This document shows, in pieces, positions 51,150-60,585 of a stretch of DNA of 64,000 nt (positions within the stretch are counted from its first letter, which is position 1; each line of letters starts with the position of its first letter). The stretch is from Foliimonas ilicis (GTDB lineage: Bacteria > Pseudomonadota > Alphaproteobacteria > Rhizobiales > Rhizobiaceae). Under the pieces are notes generated by a model. That model saw only the letters and a list, made by a program, of their open reading frames with translations. It was not told the origin of the DNA and did no database searches. The DNA lies in the NCBI RefSeq assembly GCF_039939195.1, contig NZ_JBDUUH010000007.1, forward strand, positions 186,001 through 250,000, written 5' to 3'. Made by a program: the position numbers and the translations under genes.

Positions 51150-52544
51150 TTAAGCCGCGCGCGCCGCAGGCTTGCGAGCGCCGAAACGCTTCTTGCCGCG
51201 GAAAGGCTTCTTGGCGTCGCCGCCCTCGCCACCCGGCTTGCCGCCGAAAGACTTGTTTCCGAACCGGTTGCCGCCCGGCTTGGCGCCGCGTGGCTTCTGG
51301 CTCGAGCGATTTTCCTCGCGGTCATTCGCAGGCGTGAAGACACGATCCTGCTTGTCGCGCGGCGAAGGCTTCGGGTCAGGCTCGCCGGTATGATCTGCCC
51401 CAACCGGCAGCTTCATACGAATAATGCGCTCGACCTGACGCAGCTTCGATGCTTCGGCCGGATCGCAAAGCGTGATCGCAATGCCGTCCGCGCCGTTACG
51501 GCCCGTACGGCCGATACGGTGAACATAGCTTTCCGCCTCATCCGGCAGGTCGAAATTCACGACATGGCTGATGCCGGGAACATCGATGCCGCGTGCAGCG
51601 ATATCGGTCGCGACCAGAATGCGCATCGAGCCATCACGAAAACCGTTGAGGGCCTTCTGACGTGCATTCTGCGACTTGTTGCCGTGAATGACGGCAACCT
51701 TGAAACCGTCGCGTTCGAGATCGCGCGTCACGCGGTCTGCACCATGCTTGGTGCGCGAGAACACGATCACCGAGCTCATCGCCGGATCAGCCAGCATTGC
51801 CGACAGGATCTGACGCTTCTGCTTGGTGCGGGCCAGAACGACACTCTGCTTGATTTCGGCAGCGGTCGTGCTCTGCGGCGAAACTTCGACGCGCAGCGGG
51901 TTCTTCAAAAGACCCTTTGCAAGATCGGCGATTTCATCCGGCATGGTTGCCGAAAAAAGAGCCGTCTGGCGGTCATGAGCGGTCGCCTTGGCGATTCGCT
52001 TCACATCGTTGATGAAGCCCATGTCGAGCATACGGTCGGCCTCGTCCAGCACCAGCCATTTGGTGTCGGCAAGAACGACTGCGCCTTCGCGGATCAGATC
52101 CATCAGGCGGCCCGGCGTTGCGATGAGAACATCGACGCCCGGTGCGATTTTCTTGATTTGCTGGAAGCGCGAAACGCCGCCCAGCACGAGCGCCGTCGAA
52201 ACATGCGCGCCTTTGGAGAACAGACGAATGGCCTCCTCGATCTGCACGGCAAGCTCACGCGTCGGAGCAAGGATCAGCGCACGCGCCGTCTTGGGGCGAC
52301 GCTTCGTGCCGAGTGCGATGATCTTGGAAAGGATAGGCAGGGCAAAAGCTGCCGTCTTGCCGGAACCCGTCTGTGCGATACCCAAAAGGTCGCGGCCTTC
52401 CATCTGTGCTGGAATGGACTGCTCCTGAATGGGCTTGGGCGCAACGAGGCCCGCATTTTCTGTGGCTTTCAGCAGTGCGCCGCTGATGCCGAGTTCGGCG
52501 AAACCCTTTTGCTTCGCCTCAATATCATTATTCAATTTCTTCAT
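51150..52544 (-). CDS. rhlE: DEAD-box ATP-dependent RNA helicase, RhlE-like
   Basis: This 464-residue helicase has Q motif PKPIQEQSIP, Walker A AQTGSGKT (57-64), DEAD in LVLDEADRMLDMGF, SAT, and the C-lobe HRIGRTGRNG. A basic Gly/Lys/Arg-rich tail of about 90 residues gives non-specific RNA binding. It unwinds RNA in ribosome assembly or decay and is often cold-induced. About 290 bases of non-coding DNA with strong hairpins precede it, suggesting a regulated long leader. Confidence 0.92.
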   Translation of the reverse strand: MKKLNNDIEAKQKGFAELGISGALLKATENAGLVAPKPIQEQSIPAQMEGRDLLGIAQTGSGKTAAFALPILSKIIALGTKRRPKTARALILAPTRELAVQIEEAIRLFSKGAHVSTALVLGGVSRFQQIKKIAPGVDVLIATPGRLMDLIREGAVVLADTKWLVLDEADRMLDMGFINDVKRIAKATAHDRQTALFSATMPDEIADLAKGLLKNPLRVEVSPQSTTAAEIKQSVVLARTKQKRQILSAMLADPAMSSVIVFSRTKHGADRVTRDLERDGFKVAVIHGNKSQNARQKALNGFRDGSMRILVATDIAARGIDVPGISHVVNFDLPDEAESYVHRIGRTGRNGADGIAITLCDPAEASKLRQVERIIRMKLPVGADHTGEPDPKPSPRDKQDRVFTPANDREENRSSQKPRGAKPGGNRFGNKSFGGKPGGEGGDAKKPFRGKKRFGARKPAARAA

Positions 52545-52623
52545 CTTTCATGCGGACATCGCCGCAAAAACTCGCGACGGGGCGCAACCCGTCCGATAAA
52601 TTCTTTCATGAAACGACAAGGCG

Positions 52624-52680
52624 GCGGGCTTACATTGCCCGCTCGGCTGCGCTGTCGTGCTCACGATCTTTGCCGTGAGC
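52624..52680 (-). promoter_or_regulatory. Structured upstream leader of rhlE
   Basis: Two stable hairpins lie 80-140 bases upstream of rhlE: GCGGGC-N7-GCCCGC at 52624-52642 and GCTCACG-N8-CGTGAGC at 52659-52680. They may be leader structure in the message, as seen for cold-shock helicases, or a terminator for the upstream DUF1697 gene. Nothing else is recognisable in the 52545-52833 gap. Confidence 0.4.
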
Positions 52681-52833
52681 GTTCCACAATCTCCGCTCAT
52701 TCGGGGATGGTGGAACCAGACGCAACCAGTCCCCTCACGGGAAAGCCGGAAAAACCCGGCCCAAGCGCCTGCTGCGCATATGGGACAATTCGCGGCAAAA
52801 CGCAAACAGAATTATTGTGCAGCGCAAAACGGC

Positions 52834-53367
52834 TTAACTGGCTTCGTGCGCCATGGATTGCAGCTTCAGCACCGAATTCCAGTTCCGGGCGGTGATCGCA
52901 ACGCCAAGTATCCTGTCGATTTTCGGCCCCAGCTTCGAGTCCGAAAAACCCTTCGGCGTATGAAAATAGAGCGCGTGCGCGTCGATATGGAGATTTTCCG
53001 TTTCAGTGACCTTCCCCTTCAAAGCCGCGATGGCAGCCTGTTCAGGTTCGGTCTTGAGAACGAAAAGATGAAGCTTTGTCGGCTCCTTGGTCTCTTCGCG
53101 GAAAGGGTTTTTCTCGACCATCCGGTCGAAATCCTTGCTGCTGATGACGAAGATTTCCTTGGTGAAGTCGAAATGCTTTGCCGTGAGAACCGCGATTTTG
53201 CGCTCGACCTCTTCAGCCTTTTTGTCGGAGGTCAAAACAGCGTTTCCGCTGTTGATGTAAGTGCGGACATTGCCGAATCCGGCCTCGGTCAGCACCTCGC
53301 GCAAAGGTTTGGTCGGCAATTGAGTCGCGCCACCGACACCGCGAAACAGGATTATGAATGACGTCAT
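52834..53367 (-). CDS. DUF1697 family protein
   Basis: This 177-residue protein begins MTSFIILFRGVGGATQLPTKPLREVLTEAGFGNVRTYINSGNAVL, the family signature. Members adopt a ferredoxin-like fold and have no assigned function. It is 10 bases downstream of ilvA and probably co-transcribed. Confidence 0.88.
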   Translation of the reverse strand: MTSFIILFRGVGGATQLPTKPLREVLTEAGFGNVRTYINSGNAVLTSDKKAEEVERKIAVLTAKHFDFTKEIFVISSKDFDRMVEKNPFREETKEPTKLHLFVLKTEPEQAAIAALKGKVTETENLHIDAHALYFHTPKGFSDSKLGPKIDRILGVAITARNWNSVLKLQSMAHEAS

Positions 53368-53377
53368 TTCACGAACC

Positions 53378-54634
53378 CTAGATGATCAGCCCCGCGAGTG
53401 TCTCATTGTCCGTGATATCCTGATAGGCCCATCCGGCTTCATGGAAGCGCTTGCTCAGGATGGCAAAATTCTTCGCATCCTTGGTTTCGATACCGATCAG
53501 CACCGAACCAAAATTGCGGGCTGATTTTTTCAGATATTCGAAGCGCGTGATGTCGTCTTCGGGTCCAAGCAGATCGAGGAAATTGCGCAAGGCGCCCGGT
53601 CGCTGCGGGAAGCGGAAGACGAAGTATTTCTTCAGTCCTTCGAAGCGAAGCGCGCGTTCCTTGACGTCCGGAAGCCGTTCGAAATCGAAATTTCCGCCCG
53701 AAACGACGACAACGATCGTCTTTCCCTTGATTTCTTTGCGCGGAAAATCCTTCAGCGCATCGATGGCCAGCGCACCGGCAGGTTCCAGCACGATGCCCTC
53801 GACATTGAGGATTTCGATCATCGTCGCGCAAAGGCGGTTCTCCGGGATAAGCCGCACGTCGTCGCCCGAAAAGCGCTGAAGCTGTTTCAACGGCTCGCGT
53901 CCGATCTCCGCAACGGATGCGCCATCGACGAAATTGTCCACCGCTTCGAGCTTGATGCGTTTTCCGGTTGTCAGGCTTTGATGAAGGCTCGGCGCGCCGG
54001 AAGGTTCGCAAAACACGAAACGAGGATTGAGGCCTGCCTCGGTCATGAAGCGGCTGACACCCGCCGCAAGTCCACCGCCGCCGACAGGCAGGATCACCAT
54101 ATCCGGCTGCTTGCCCGCTGGCATCTGCGCGACGATTTCATCTGCAACGGTCGCCTGCCCTTCGATGATGTCCTTATGATCGAAAGGCGGCACCATATGC
54201 GCGCCCGCTTCCGCCGTGAAAGCGATGGCTGCACGATAACAATCGTCGAAAAAGTCGCCCACCAGCCGGATTTCGACAAATTCACCGCCGAAAAGCCGGG
54301 TTTTTTCGATCTTCTGCTGCGGCGTCGTCACCGGCATGAACACCACGCCCTTCTTGCCGAAATGGCGGCAGACAAAGGCGAAGCCCTGCGCATGATTGCC
54401 TGCGGAAGCGCAGACGAAAAGCTCGGCCTTGTTTCCAGCCGACAGCGCTTTTCGGAAGAAATTGAAGGCGCCGCGTATCTTATAAGAGCGAACCGGGGTC
54501 AGATCTTCACGTTTCAGCAGAATGCGCGCGCCGGTCTTGCGGGAGAGATAGGCGTTTTCCTGAAGCGGCGTTTCGGGAAAAAGTTCGCGCATGGCGCCCG
54601 TTGCGTTGGCAACGCTATCGGCAAAGCTTGTCAT
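53378..54634 (-). CDS. ilvA: Threonine ammonia-lyase (threonine dehydratase)
   Basis: This 418-residue PLP enzyme has the PLP lysine at residue 52 (SYKIRGAFNF), the phosphate loop PVGGGGLAAG, and a C-terminal ACT-like regulatory domain (FRFPQRPGALRNFLDLLGPEDDITRFEYLKKSARNFGSVLIGIE). It makes 2-oxobutyrate for isoleucine synthesis. The single regulatory domain makes it shorter than E. coli IlvA (514 residues) and matches the short biosynthetic form. Confidence 0.93.
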   Translation of the reverse strand: MTSFADSVANATGAMRELFPETPLQENAYLSRKTGARILLKREDLTPVRSYKIRGAFNFFRKALSAGNKAELFVCASAGNHAQGFAFVCRHFGKKGVVFMPVTTPQQKIEKTRLFGGEFVEIRLVGDFFDDCYRAAIAFTAEAGAHMVPPFDHKDIIEGQATVADEIVAQMPAGKQPDMVILPVGGGGLAAGVSRFMTEAGLNPRFVFCEPSGAPSLHQSLTTGKRIKLEAVDNFVDGASVAEIGREPLKQLQRFSGDDVRLIPENRLCATMIEILNVEGIVLEPAGALAIDALKDFPRKEIKGKTIVVVVSGGNFDFERLPDVKERALRFEGLKKYFVFRFPQRPGALRNFLDLLGPEDDITRFEYLKKSARNFGSVLIGIETKDAKNFAILSKRFHEAGWAYQDITDNETLAGLII

Positions 54635-54785
54635 TACAAAATCCCGGCTGGCTGAAGTCGCAATTCCTGTTGTTCAACCCGCGCAGCCTATTGCATATTC
54701 GTCCGCACGAAGCCACTGTCCGGCCTTGTCGGCCCGGTAACGCAGACGGGAAAATGTTGGAAGTCGCATTGTCCAGAGTCCGCTG

Positions 54786-56243
54786 GTGAACAGGGTAGCC
54801 ATTCGAGCCGCGACACATGTGGCCGCGATTTTCGCAATCTATCTCGCCATATCGATGCTCATTCCGGCAGCGGTCGATCTTTATTACGGCAATGACGACT
54901 GGAAGGTCTTCGCCTTCTCTGCCGTGTTCATGGGCGGGTTGGCGCTGGCCGTGGCACTGGCCACGCAAGGCCGACCTCCGCCGGTCAACACCCGCTTCGG
55001 CTTCCTGCTGGTCAATCTCCTGTGGCTGACGATGGCCATTGCAGGCACCGTGCCATTCCTCGCCTCTTCTCTGGAGATGAGCCTGACGGACGCGATTTTC
55101 GAATCCGTTTCCGGCATCACCACCACCGGCTCGACCGTCATCTCCAGTCTGGACAGCGCGCCACCCGGCCTTTTGATGTGGCGTTCGCTTCTGAGCTTCA
55201 TGGGCGGCCTGGGCGTCATCGCGCTCGGCCTGTTCCTTTTGCCGTTTCTCAATATCGGCGGCGTGTCCTACTTCAAGATCGAATCGTCCGACATTGAAGA
55301 CAGGCCCTTCGAGCGCTTCCAGACCTTTACATTGAGCCTGATCGGCATCTACACGGCGCTCGTCTTTGCCTGCGCGATTGCCTATTCGGCTGCCGGCATG
55401 GAGGGTTTCCACGCCGTCAACCACGCAATGTCAACGGTTGCGACCGGCGGTTTTTCGACCCATGACACATCCTTCATCCGCTATGCGAACAATTCGGCTA
55501 TCCTCTGGATCGGCTCCATCTTCATGTTCATCGGTGCACTGCCGTTCTCGATCATGATCCTCTTCGCCGTTCGCGGACGCTTCGATGCGATCCGCGATCC
55601 GCAGATACGCGTTTTCGCTGGCTATTCGATTGCTTTGGCGATCGCGGTCGCAATCTATTTGCGCGTGACGGACGGCGTGCCGTTCTTCGAAGCACTCACG
55701 CAATCCACCTTCAATCTTCTGTCGATCATCACCACCGCCGGTTTCGCCAGCCAGGATTACACGCTTTGGGGGCCGTTCGCGGTTCTCTGCATATTCCTCG
55801 CGACCTTCCTCGGCGGCTGTTCGGGCTCCACGACCGGCGGCATCAAGGCGTACCGTATTCTCATCGTCTTCGAACTGATCGCCAACGGCTTGCGCCGCCT
55901 GATCTATCCGAACACGGTTTTGCCCGTTCGCTACGGCGACCGCACCGTACCCGACGACATGCAGCGCGCAGTCGTCCTGTTCATCGCGTGCTTTCTTGTT
56001 TTGTGGATCATCACCAGTGTTCTGCTCGGCTTGACCGGCCTCGACTTCATAACCGCCGTCACCGGCGCGCTGACCTCGTTGACCAATGTCGGACCGGGCC
56101 TCGGACCGGTCATCGGCCCTCTTGGAAACTTTTCGTCCCTGCCCGACGCAGCAAAATGGATATGCTCGGCGGCAATGCTTCTTGGCCGGTTGGAAATCCT
56201 TGCGGTGCTAGTGATCTTCACGCCACACTTCTGGGGACGCTGA
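54786..56243 (+). CDS. trkH: Trk system potassium uptake protein TrkH
   Basis: This 485-residue membrane protein has four pore-loop repeats with selectivity-filter glycines: ITTTGSTVISSL, TVATGGFSTHD, ITTAGFASQD and LTNVGPGLGP, and the conserved GSTTGGIKAYRI. It starts with GTG. TrkH forms the K+ channel pore and needs cytosolic TrkA, which is not encoded in the window. No adjacent regulator is seen. Confidence 0.94.
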   Translation: MNRVAIRAATHVAAIFAIYLAISMLIPAAVDLYYGNDDWKVFAFSAVFMGGLALAVALATQGRPPPVNTRFGFLLVNLLWLTMAIAGTVPFLASSLEMSLTDAIFESVSGITTTGSTVISSLDSAPPGLLMWRSLLSFMGGLGVIALGLFLLPFLNIGGVSYFKIESSDIEDRPFERFQTFTLSLIGIYTALVFACAIAYSAAGMEGFHAVNHAMSTVATGGFSTHDTSFIRYANNSAILWIGSIFMFIGALPFSIMILFAVRGRFDAIRDPQIRVFAGYSIALAIAVAIYLRVTDGVPFFEALTQSTFNLLSIITTAGFASQDYTLWGPFAVLCIFLATFLGGCSGSTTGGIKAYRILIVFELIANGLRRLIYPNTVLPVRYGDRTVPDDMQRAVVLFIACFLVLWIITSVLLGLTGLDFITAVTGALTSLTNVGPGLGPVIGPLGNFSSLPDAAKWICSAAMLLGRLEILAVLVIFTPHFWGR

Positions 56244-56328
56244 CCGTGTTGGGCATCCATGGCTGGACCAGCGCCCGATCAGCAGCTAGAGAACGGTCAA
56301 GGGACATCGTGACCTGCAAGGCGTCTTG

Positions 56329-57501
56329 ATGACAAATCGGCTGTTTTCGACCGGACTGCGCGTTCTGGCGCTGGCACTTTTTCTGGCTGGTTGCGCCGGA
56401 CAGCAGACGCATGAGCTGATTGCAAACCCGATCCTCGAAGCTCCAGCGTCCGCTATCGCAGGCAGGCACGATATTTTCGTCGCGACCACCCGCGCCAAGG
56501 CCGATGACTACCGTCTGGTCTTTTCCGGCCAGCGGTCGCCCGACATCAGCTTCGCCAAGGTCGATATGACTGTTCCCGGCATCCACAGGCCCGGCTCGAT
56601 CGAACTCCGCAAGCGCAACCAGCCCGCAGATCCCGCCAAGTATTTCCTTGCAAACGAAGTCTCCGCCTATAAGGGCGCCACGCCGTTCACCAAGGATTTG
56701 AAAGCCGACATCGCCAAGCGCGGCGGCCGTGCTCTTGTGTTCGTTCATGGCTACCGCACGCAGTTCGACAGCGCGGTATATCGCCTGACACAGATCGCCC
56801 ATGACAGCGGCTATGCCGGAACGCCGATCCTGTTTTCCTGGGCTTCGGGGGGGCGCACGGTCGACTATGTCTACGACACGAACAGCGCGAGCGCCGCGCG
56901 CGACGCACTTGAGGAAACATTGCGTCTGGTGGCGGCGTCGGGTGCAACACGCATCGACATCATCGCGCATTCCATGGGCAACTGGGTCACGATGGAAGCC
57001 TTGCGCCAGCTCGCGATTACCAACGACAAGGATTTGAACGGCAAGCTGGGTGATGTCGTGCTTGCGTCACCGGACATCGACGTGGATGTGTTCAAGAGCC
57101 AGATGCATCGCTACGGCATACCGAATAAGCCGTTTTACCTGTTTCTCTCAAGCGACGACCGCGCGCTTGAACTTTCGAGCATCATCGCCGGCAACCGCCC
57201 TCGCCTTGGCGGCTACAAGGATGCAGCCGAAATCGCCAAGCTTGGCGTGACTGTCGTCGATCTGAGCAATGTCGAGGCCGGTGACTCGCTGAACCACACG
57301 AAATTCGCCGATAATCCCGTCCTCATCCGCATGCTCGGCGAACGCCTGGCCGAAGACGATTCGTTCGGCGTAAACGACCGCCAGGTAACCGACCGCATCG
57401 GCCAACTGGGAACCGGCATCGGCCAGACCATCACATCGGCGGCCGAGATCGTCATAACGACACCGATCGAAGTGCTGCGCATAGCGGTCGGCGGGCCGTA
57501 A
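56329..57501 (+). CDS. Alpha/beta-hydrolase lipoprotein (DUF900 family)
   Basis: This 390-residue protein has a lipobox LAGC with the lipidated cysteine at residue 22, so it is membrane anchored in the periplasm. The DUF900-type hydrolase core has LVFVHGYRTQFDSAVYR and the nucleophile elbow AHSMGNWV. Substrate unknown. AAGG sits 7 bases before ATG 56329. It converges with the adenine deaminase gene, 14 bases apart. Confidence 0.87.
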   Translation: MTNRLFSTGLRVLALALFLAGCAGQQTHELIANPILEAPASAIAGRHDIFVATTRAKADDYRLVFSGQRSPDISFAKVDMTVPGIHRPGSIELRKRNQPADPAKYFLANEVSAYKGATPFTKDLKADIAKRGGRALVFVHGYRTQFDSAVYRLTQIAHDSGYAGTPILFSWASGGRTVDYVYDTNSASAARDALEETLRLVAASGATRIDIIAHSMGNWVTMEALRQLAITNDKDLNGKLGDVVLASPDIDVDVFKSQMHRYGIPNKPFYLFLSSDDRALELSSIIAGNRPRLGGYKDAAEIAKLGVTVVDLSNVEAGDSLNHTKFADNPVLIRMLGERLAEDDSFGVNDRQVTDRIGQLGTGIGQTITSAAEIVITTPIEVLRIAVGGP

Positions 57502-57515
57502 CCCGCCCGGTTGCT

Positions 57516-59330
57516 CTATACGAAAAGATCGACCTTCTCGAACTTCGTCACATCGATCAGGCCGACATCCGAGATGCGCAGTTCCGGGATGACGACAAGC
57601 GCCAGCAGCGAGTGCTGCATGTAGGCATTGTTGAGATCGCAGCCCATTTCGCGCATCGCATCGGTCAGCCTGTCGGCCTTTTCCGCAACCGTCTCAGCAC
57701 GCTCATCCGACATCAGGCCTGCAATCGGCATCTCGACAAGCGCAAGCTCCTTGCCATCGGAAATCAGCACCACGCCGCCGCCGACCTCGCCCAGCCTGTT
57801 TGCGGCCAGCGCCATGTCTGCCTTGTTCGTGCCGACGACGATCATGTGATGGCTGTCATGCGCAACGGTCGAGGCCATGGCGCAATTCTTCAGATAGCCG
57901 AAGCCTGAAACGAAAGCGTTGGTCACGCCGCCCGTGCCGCGATGGCGCTCGACAAGCGCGATCTGGCAGACGTCGTTTTCGCGGTCCATCGAAACCAGTT
58001 CGTTTTCGACCGGCAGAGACGCTTCCAATGCCTTGGTCGGCGCCTGATTTTCAATGACCCCGATCACCCGAACCTTGACCTCATTGGCCCCCTTGGGTGC
58101 GGGAATGTCGAAGTCCTTCGCCGTCAGGTTTTTGCCGAGCTTTACGGTGTTCTTTGCGCTGGCTGGATAATCATATGCCGGAATGTCCAGTTCGAGCTTA
58201 CCGCCCTTCGCCAGCCTGTTGCCGCGCGCATAAACCTCGTCGATCTTCATTTCGGCCAGATCCGAAACTATCAGGAAATCCGCCAGACGCCCCGGCGCGA
58301 TGGACCCGATTTCCCGCTCCAGCCGGAAATGCTGTGCCGTGTTGATCGTCGCCATCTGGATGGCCGTAATGGGCTTCAGCCCCTGCGCGATGGCATGGCG
58401 CACCACCCGGTCCATATGCCCGTCGCGCACCAGCGTTCCGGAATGGCTGTCATCGGTACACAGAATGAAGTTGCGCGGATCGATGCCCTGCTCCGTCACA
58501 GCCTTGATCTGCGAGGCCACATCGTACCAGGCGGAACCCAGCCGAAGCATCGCCTTCATGCCCTGCCGGACGCGTGCAATCGCATCCTCGGCGCGCGTGC
58601 CTTCATGGTCATCTTCCGGTCCGCCCGCCACATAACCATGAAACGGCAGGCCGAGATCGGGCGATGCATAGTGTCCGCCAACCGTCTTTCCGGCCTTCAC
58701 CGTTTCCGCGATGCCGCCAACCATCACCGGATCGTTTGCCGCTACACCGGGAAAATTCATGACCTCGCCCAGACCGATGATATTCGGCCATGTCATGGCC
58801 TCCGCAACATCGGCAGCGGTCAGTTGCGCGCCGGCATTTTCCAGCCCCGGCGCGGAAGGCACGCAGGACGGCATCTGCACATGCACATTGATCGGCATGG
58901 CCAGCGCCTCGTCATGCATCAGCCGAACGCCTTCGAGACCAAGCACATTGGCAATCTCGTGCGGGTCGATGAACATGGATGTCGTGCCGTGCGGAATGAC
59001 GGCGCGCGCAAATTCCGTTACCGTCACCATGCCGCTTTCGACATGCATATGCGCATCGCAAAGTCCGGGCACGAGATAGCGCCCGCCGGCATCCACGACC
59101 TTTGTTCCTTCGCCGATGGCATGGCTGGCATCCGGCCCGCAATAGGCGAACCGCCCTGCAACGATTGCGATGTCGGTCGCCGGTATGACCTCGCCCGAAT
59201 GGACGTTCACCCAGCGCCCGTTGCGAACCACAAGATCGGCCGGTTTGCGCCCGGTCGCCACATCCACCAGCCGGGTGACGGAGTCCGTCCAGGATGCAGG
59301 CTTGTTGAAACCGTTTTCGCTTACCGGCAT
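57516..59330 (-). CDS. ade: Adenine deaminase
   Basis: This 604-residue amidohydrolase has the metal-binding motifs DAHMHVESGM, FIDPHEIANVLG and CTDDSHSG, and the C-terminal half typical of the Ade family (TVAHDSHHMIVVGTN, GGGVVLISDG). It converts adenine to hypoxanthine for salvage or use as a nitrogen source. GGAG lies 8 bases before ATG 59330 (MPVSENGF), which decides the start against a reading 19 codons longer. It is divergent from tctC. Confidence 0.93.
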   Translation of the reverse strand: MPVSENGFNKPASWTDSVTRLVDVATGRKPADLVVRNGRWVNVHSGEVIPATDIAIVAGRFAYCGPDASHAIGEGTKVVDAGGRYLVPGLCDAHMHVESGMVTVTEFARAVIPHGTTSMFIDPHEIANVLGLEGVRLMHDEALAMPINVHVQMPSCVPSAPGLENAGAQLTAADVAEAMTWPNIIGLGEVMNFPGVAANDPVMVGGIAETVKAGKTVGGHYASPDLGLPFHGYVAGGPEDDHEGTRAEDAIARVRQGMKAMLRLGSAWYDVASQIKAVTEQGIDPRNFILCTDDSHSGTLVRDGHMDRVVRHAIAQGLKPITAIQMATINTAQHFRLEREIGSIAPGRLADFLIVSDLAEMKIDEVYARGNRLAKGGKLELDIPAYDYPASAKNTVKLGKNLTAKDFDIPAPKGANEVKVRVIGVIENQAPTKALEASLPVENELVSMDRENDVCQIALVERHRGTGGVTNAFVSGFGYLKNCAMASTVAHDSHHMIVVGTNKADMALAANRLGEVGGGVVLISDGKELALVEMPIAGLMSDERAETVAEKADRLTDAMREMGCDLNNAYMQHSLLALVVIPELRISDVGLIDVTKFEKVDLFV

Positions 59331-59414
59331 GTCATCGCTCCAATACAAATTTTTATACAGCCTTGCCCAATTTCTCAGGCCTTTCAAAACGTCTCATTCG
59401 CAGTTTTGTCGTCT

Positions 59415-59442
59415 GCGCAATCATTCCATTGTCGTATTGCGC
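59415..59442. promoter_or_regulatory. Inverted repeat in the ade-tctC divergent region
   Basis: GCGCAAT (59415-59421) and ATTGCGC (59436-59442) form a perfect 7-bp dyad over 28 bases, next to TTGACA (59443-59448), a possible -35 for tctC. It is a candidate operator for a dimeric regulator of either gene. Confidence 0.4.
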
Positions 59443-59552
59443 TTGACACCGAAAGTCATGTCCATTTGCATGATCGCCTGCCCTCGCGCTTTGTTTCGGC
59501 AAAGCTTGAGGAACGAGGAGGAACCGGCCGGACAGGCCGATCTACATAAGTC

Positions 59553-59574
59553 GGGCAAATCTGCCCATGGGAGG
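59553..59574 (+). promoter_or_regulatory. Hairpin abutting the tctC ribosome-binding site
   Basis: GGGCA-AATC-TGCCC (59553-59566) ends two bases before the Shine-Dalgarno GGGAGG (59569-59574). It may tune translation initiation of tctC. Confidence 0.35.
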
Positions 59575-59579
59575 ACTTC

Positions 59580-60557
59580 ATGAAGAAATTTGTCGCAGCT
59601 CTGGCTGCCGCAACGATTGCTGCGTCCATTTCTTTTGCAGCGAACGCACAGACCTATCCTGAACGTAACATCACAGTTGTCGTGCCGTTTGCGGCAGGCG
59701 GTCCGACCGACACGGTCACGCGCCTTGTCGCCGAAGCAATGTCGAAGGATCTCGGGCAGCAGGTCATCGTCGAAAATGTCGGCGGCGCCGGTGGAACGCT
59801 CGGTGCAGGCCGCGTCGCGCAGTCCGACCCGGACGGTTACACGCTTCTGCTGCATCACATCGGCATGGCGACCAGCGCCACGCTCTACCGCAAGCTCGCC
59901 TATGACACGCTGAACGATTTCGAATATGTCGGTCTCGTTACCGACGTTCCGATGACCATCGTCGCCCGCAAAGACCTTGAACCGACCGATCTTAAGGGCC
60001 TCGTCGAATACGCCAAGGCCAACAAGGACACGGTAACGGTCGCCAATGCCGGTATCGGCGCGGCATCGCACCTTTGCGGCATGCTGTTCATGAGCGCCAT
60101 CGAAACACCGCTAGTCACCGTCCCTTATAAGGGCACAGGTCCGGCAATGACCGACCTTCTGGGCGGGCAGGTCGACATCATGTGCGACCAGACCACCAAC
60201 ACAACCAAGCAGATTCAGGGCGGCACGATCAAGGCCTACGCCGTAACCTCTGCCGAGCGGCTGGACGTCCTGCCGGACGTACCGACTGCCGTCGAAGGCG
60301 GACTGGCGGACTTCCAGGTCGGCATCTGGCACGGCATCTACGCCCCCAAAGGCACCCCTGCCGAAGTGACCGAACGCCTTTCAAAGTCGCTTCAGGTGGC
60401 CCTGAAGGATGAGAACGTCATCGCTCGCTTCGCCGAACTCGGCACTGTGCCCTCGTCCGAGGCAGATGCAACGCCTGCCGCGCTCAAGGCAAAGCTTGAA
60501 AGCGAGATCGCACGCTGGAAGCCCGTGATCGAGGCCGCAGGCCAATACGCCGACTGA
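59580..60557 (+). CDS. tctC: Tripartite tricarboxylate transporter substrate-binding protein (TctC/Bug family)
   Basis: This 325-residue periplasmic binding protein has a signal peptide cut after about residue 23 (AANA-QT). The Bug-family pattern is clear: YPERNITVVVPFAAGGPTDTVTR, QVIVENVGGAGGTLGAG and DGYTLLLHH. It captures an organic acid for the TctAB membrane part. The exact ligand cannot be read. It is followed by a 287-base gap with dispersed repeats before tctB. Confidence 0.93.
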   Translation: MKKFVAALAAATIAASISFAANAQTYPERNITVVVPFAAGGPTDTVTRLVAEAMSKDLGQQVIVENVGGAGGTLGAGRVAQSDPDGYTLLLHHIGMATSATLYRKLAYDTLNDFEYVGLVTDVPMTIVARKDLEPTDLKGLVEYAKANKDTVTVANAGIGAASHLCGMLFMSAIETPLVTVPYKGTGPAMTDLLGGQVDIMCDQTTNTTKQIQGGTIKAYAVTSAERLDVLPDVPTAVEGGLADFQVGIWHGIYAPKGTPAEVTERLSKSLQVALKDENVIARFAELGTVPSSEADATPAALKAKLESEIARWKPVIEAAGQYAD

Positions 60558-60585
60558 TAATTCGAGACGCATCGGAGCAATCCGG

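Noticed and set aside
57942..59549. 535-codon open frame antisense to adenine deaminase
   Set aside because: The product is rich in His and Arg without a fold pattern, as expected for the complement of a GC-rich gene. The sense strand has all Ade motifs.
59458..59583. Possible leader ORF before tctC ending in a TGA that overlaps the tctC start
   Set aside because: It has the same stop overlap as the cfa leader, but no Shine-Dalgarno precedes the candidate ATG, so it was not called.
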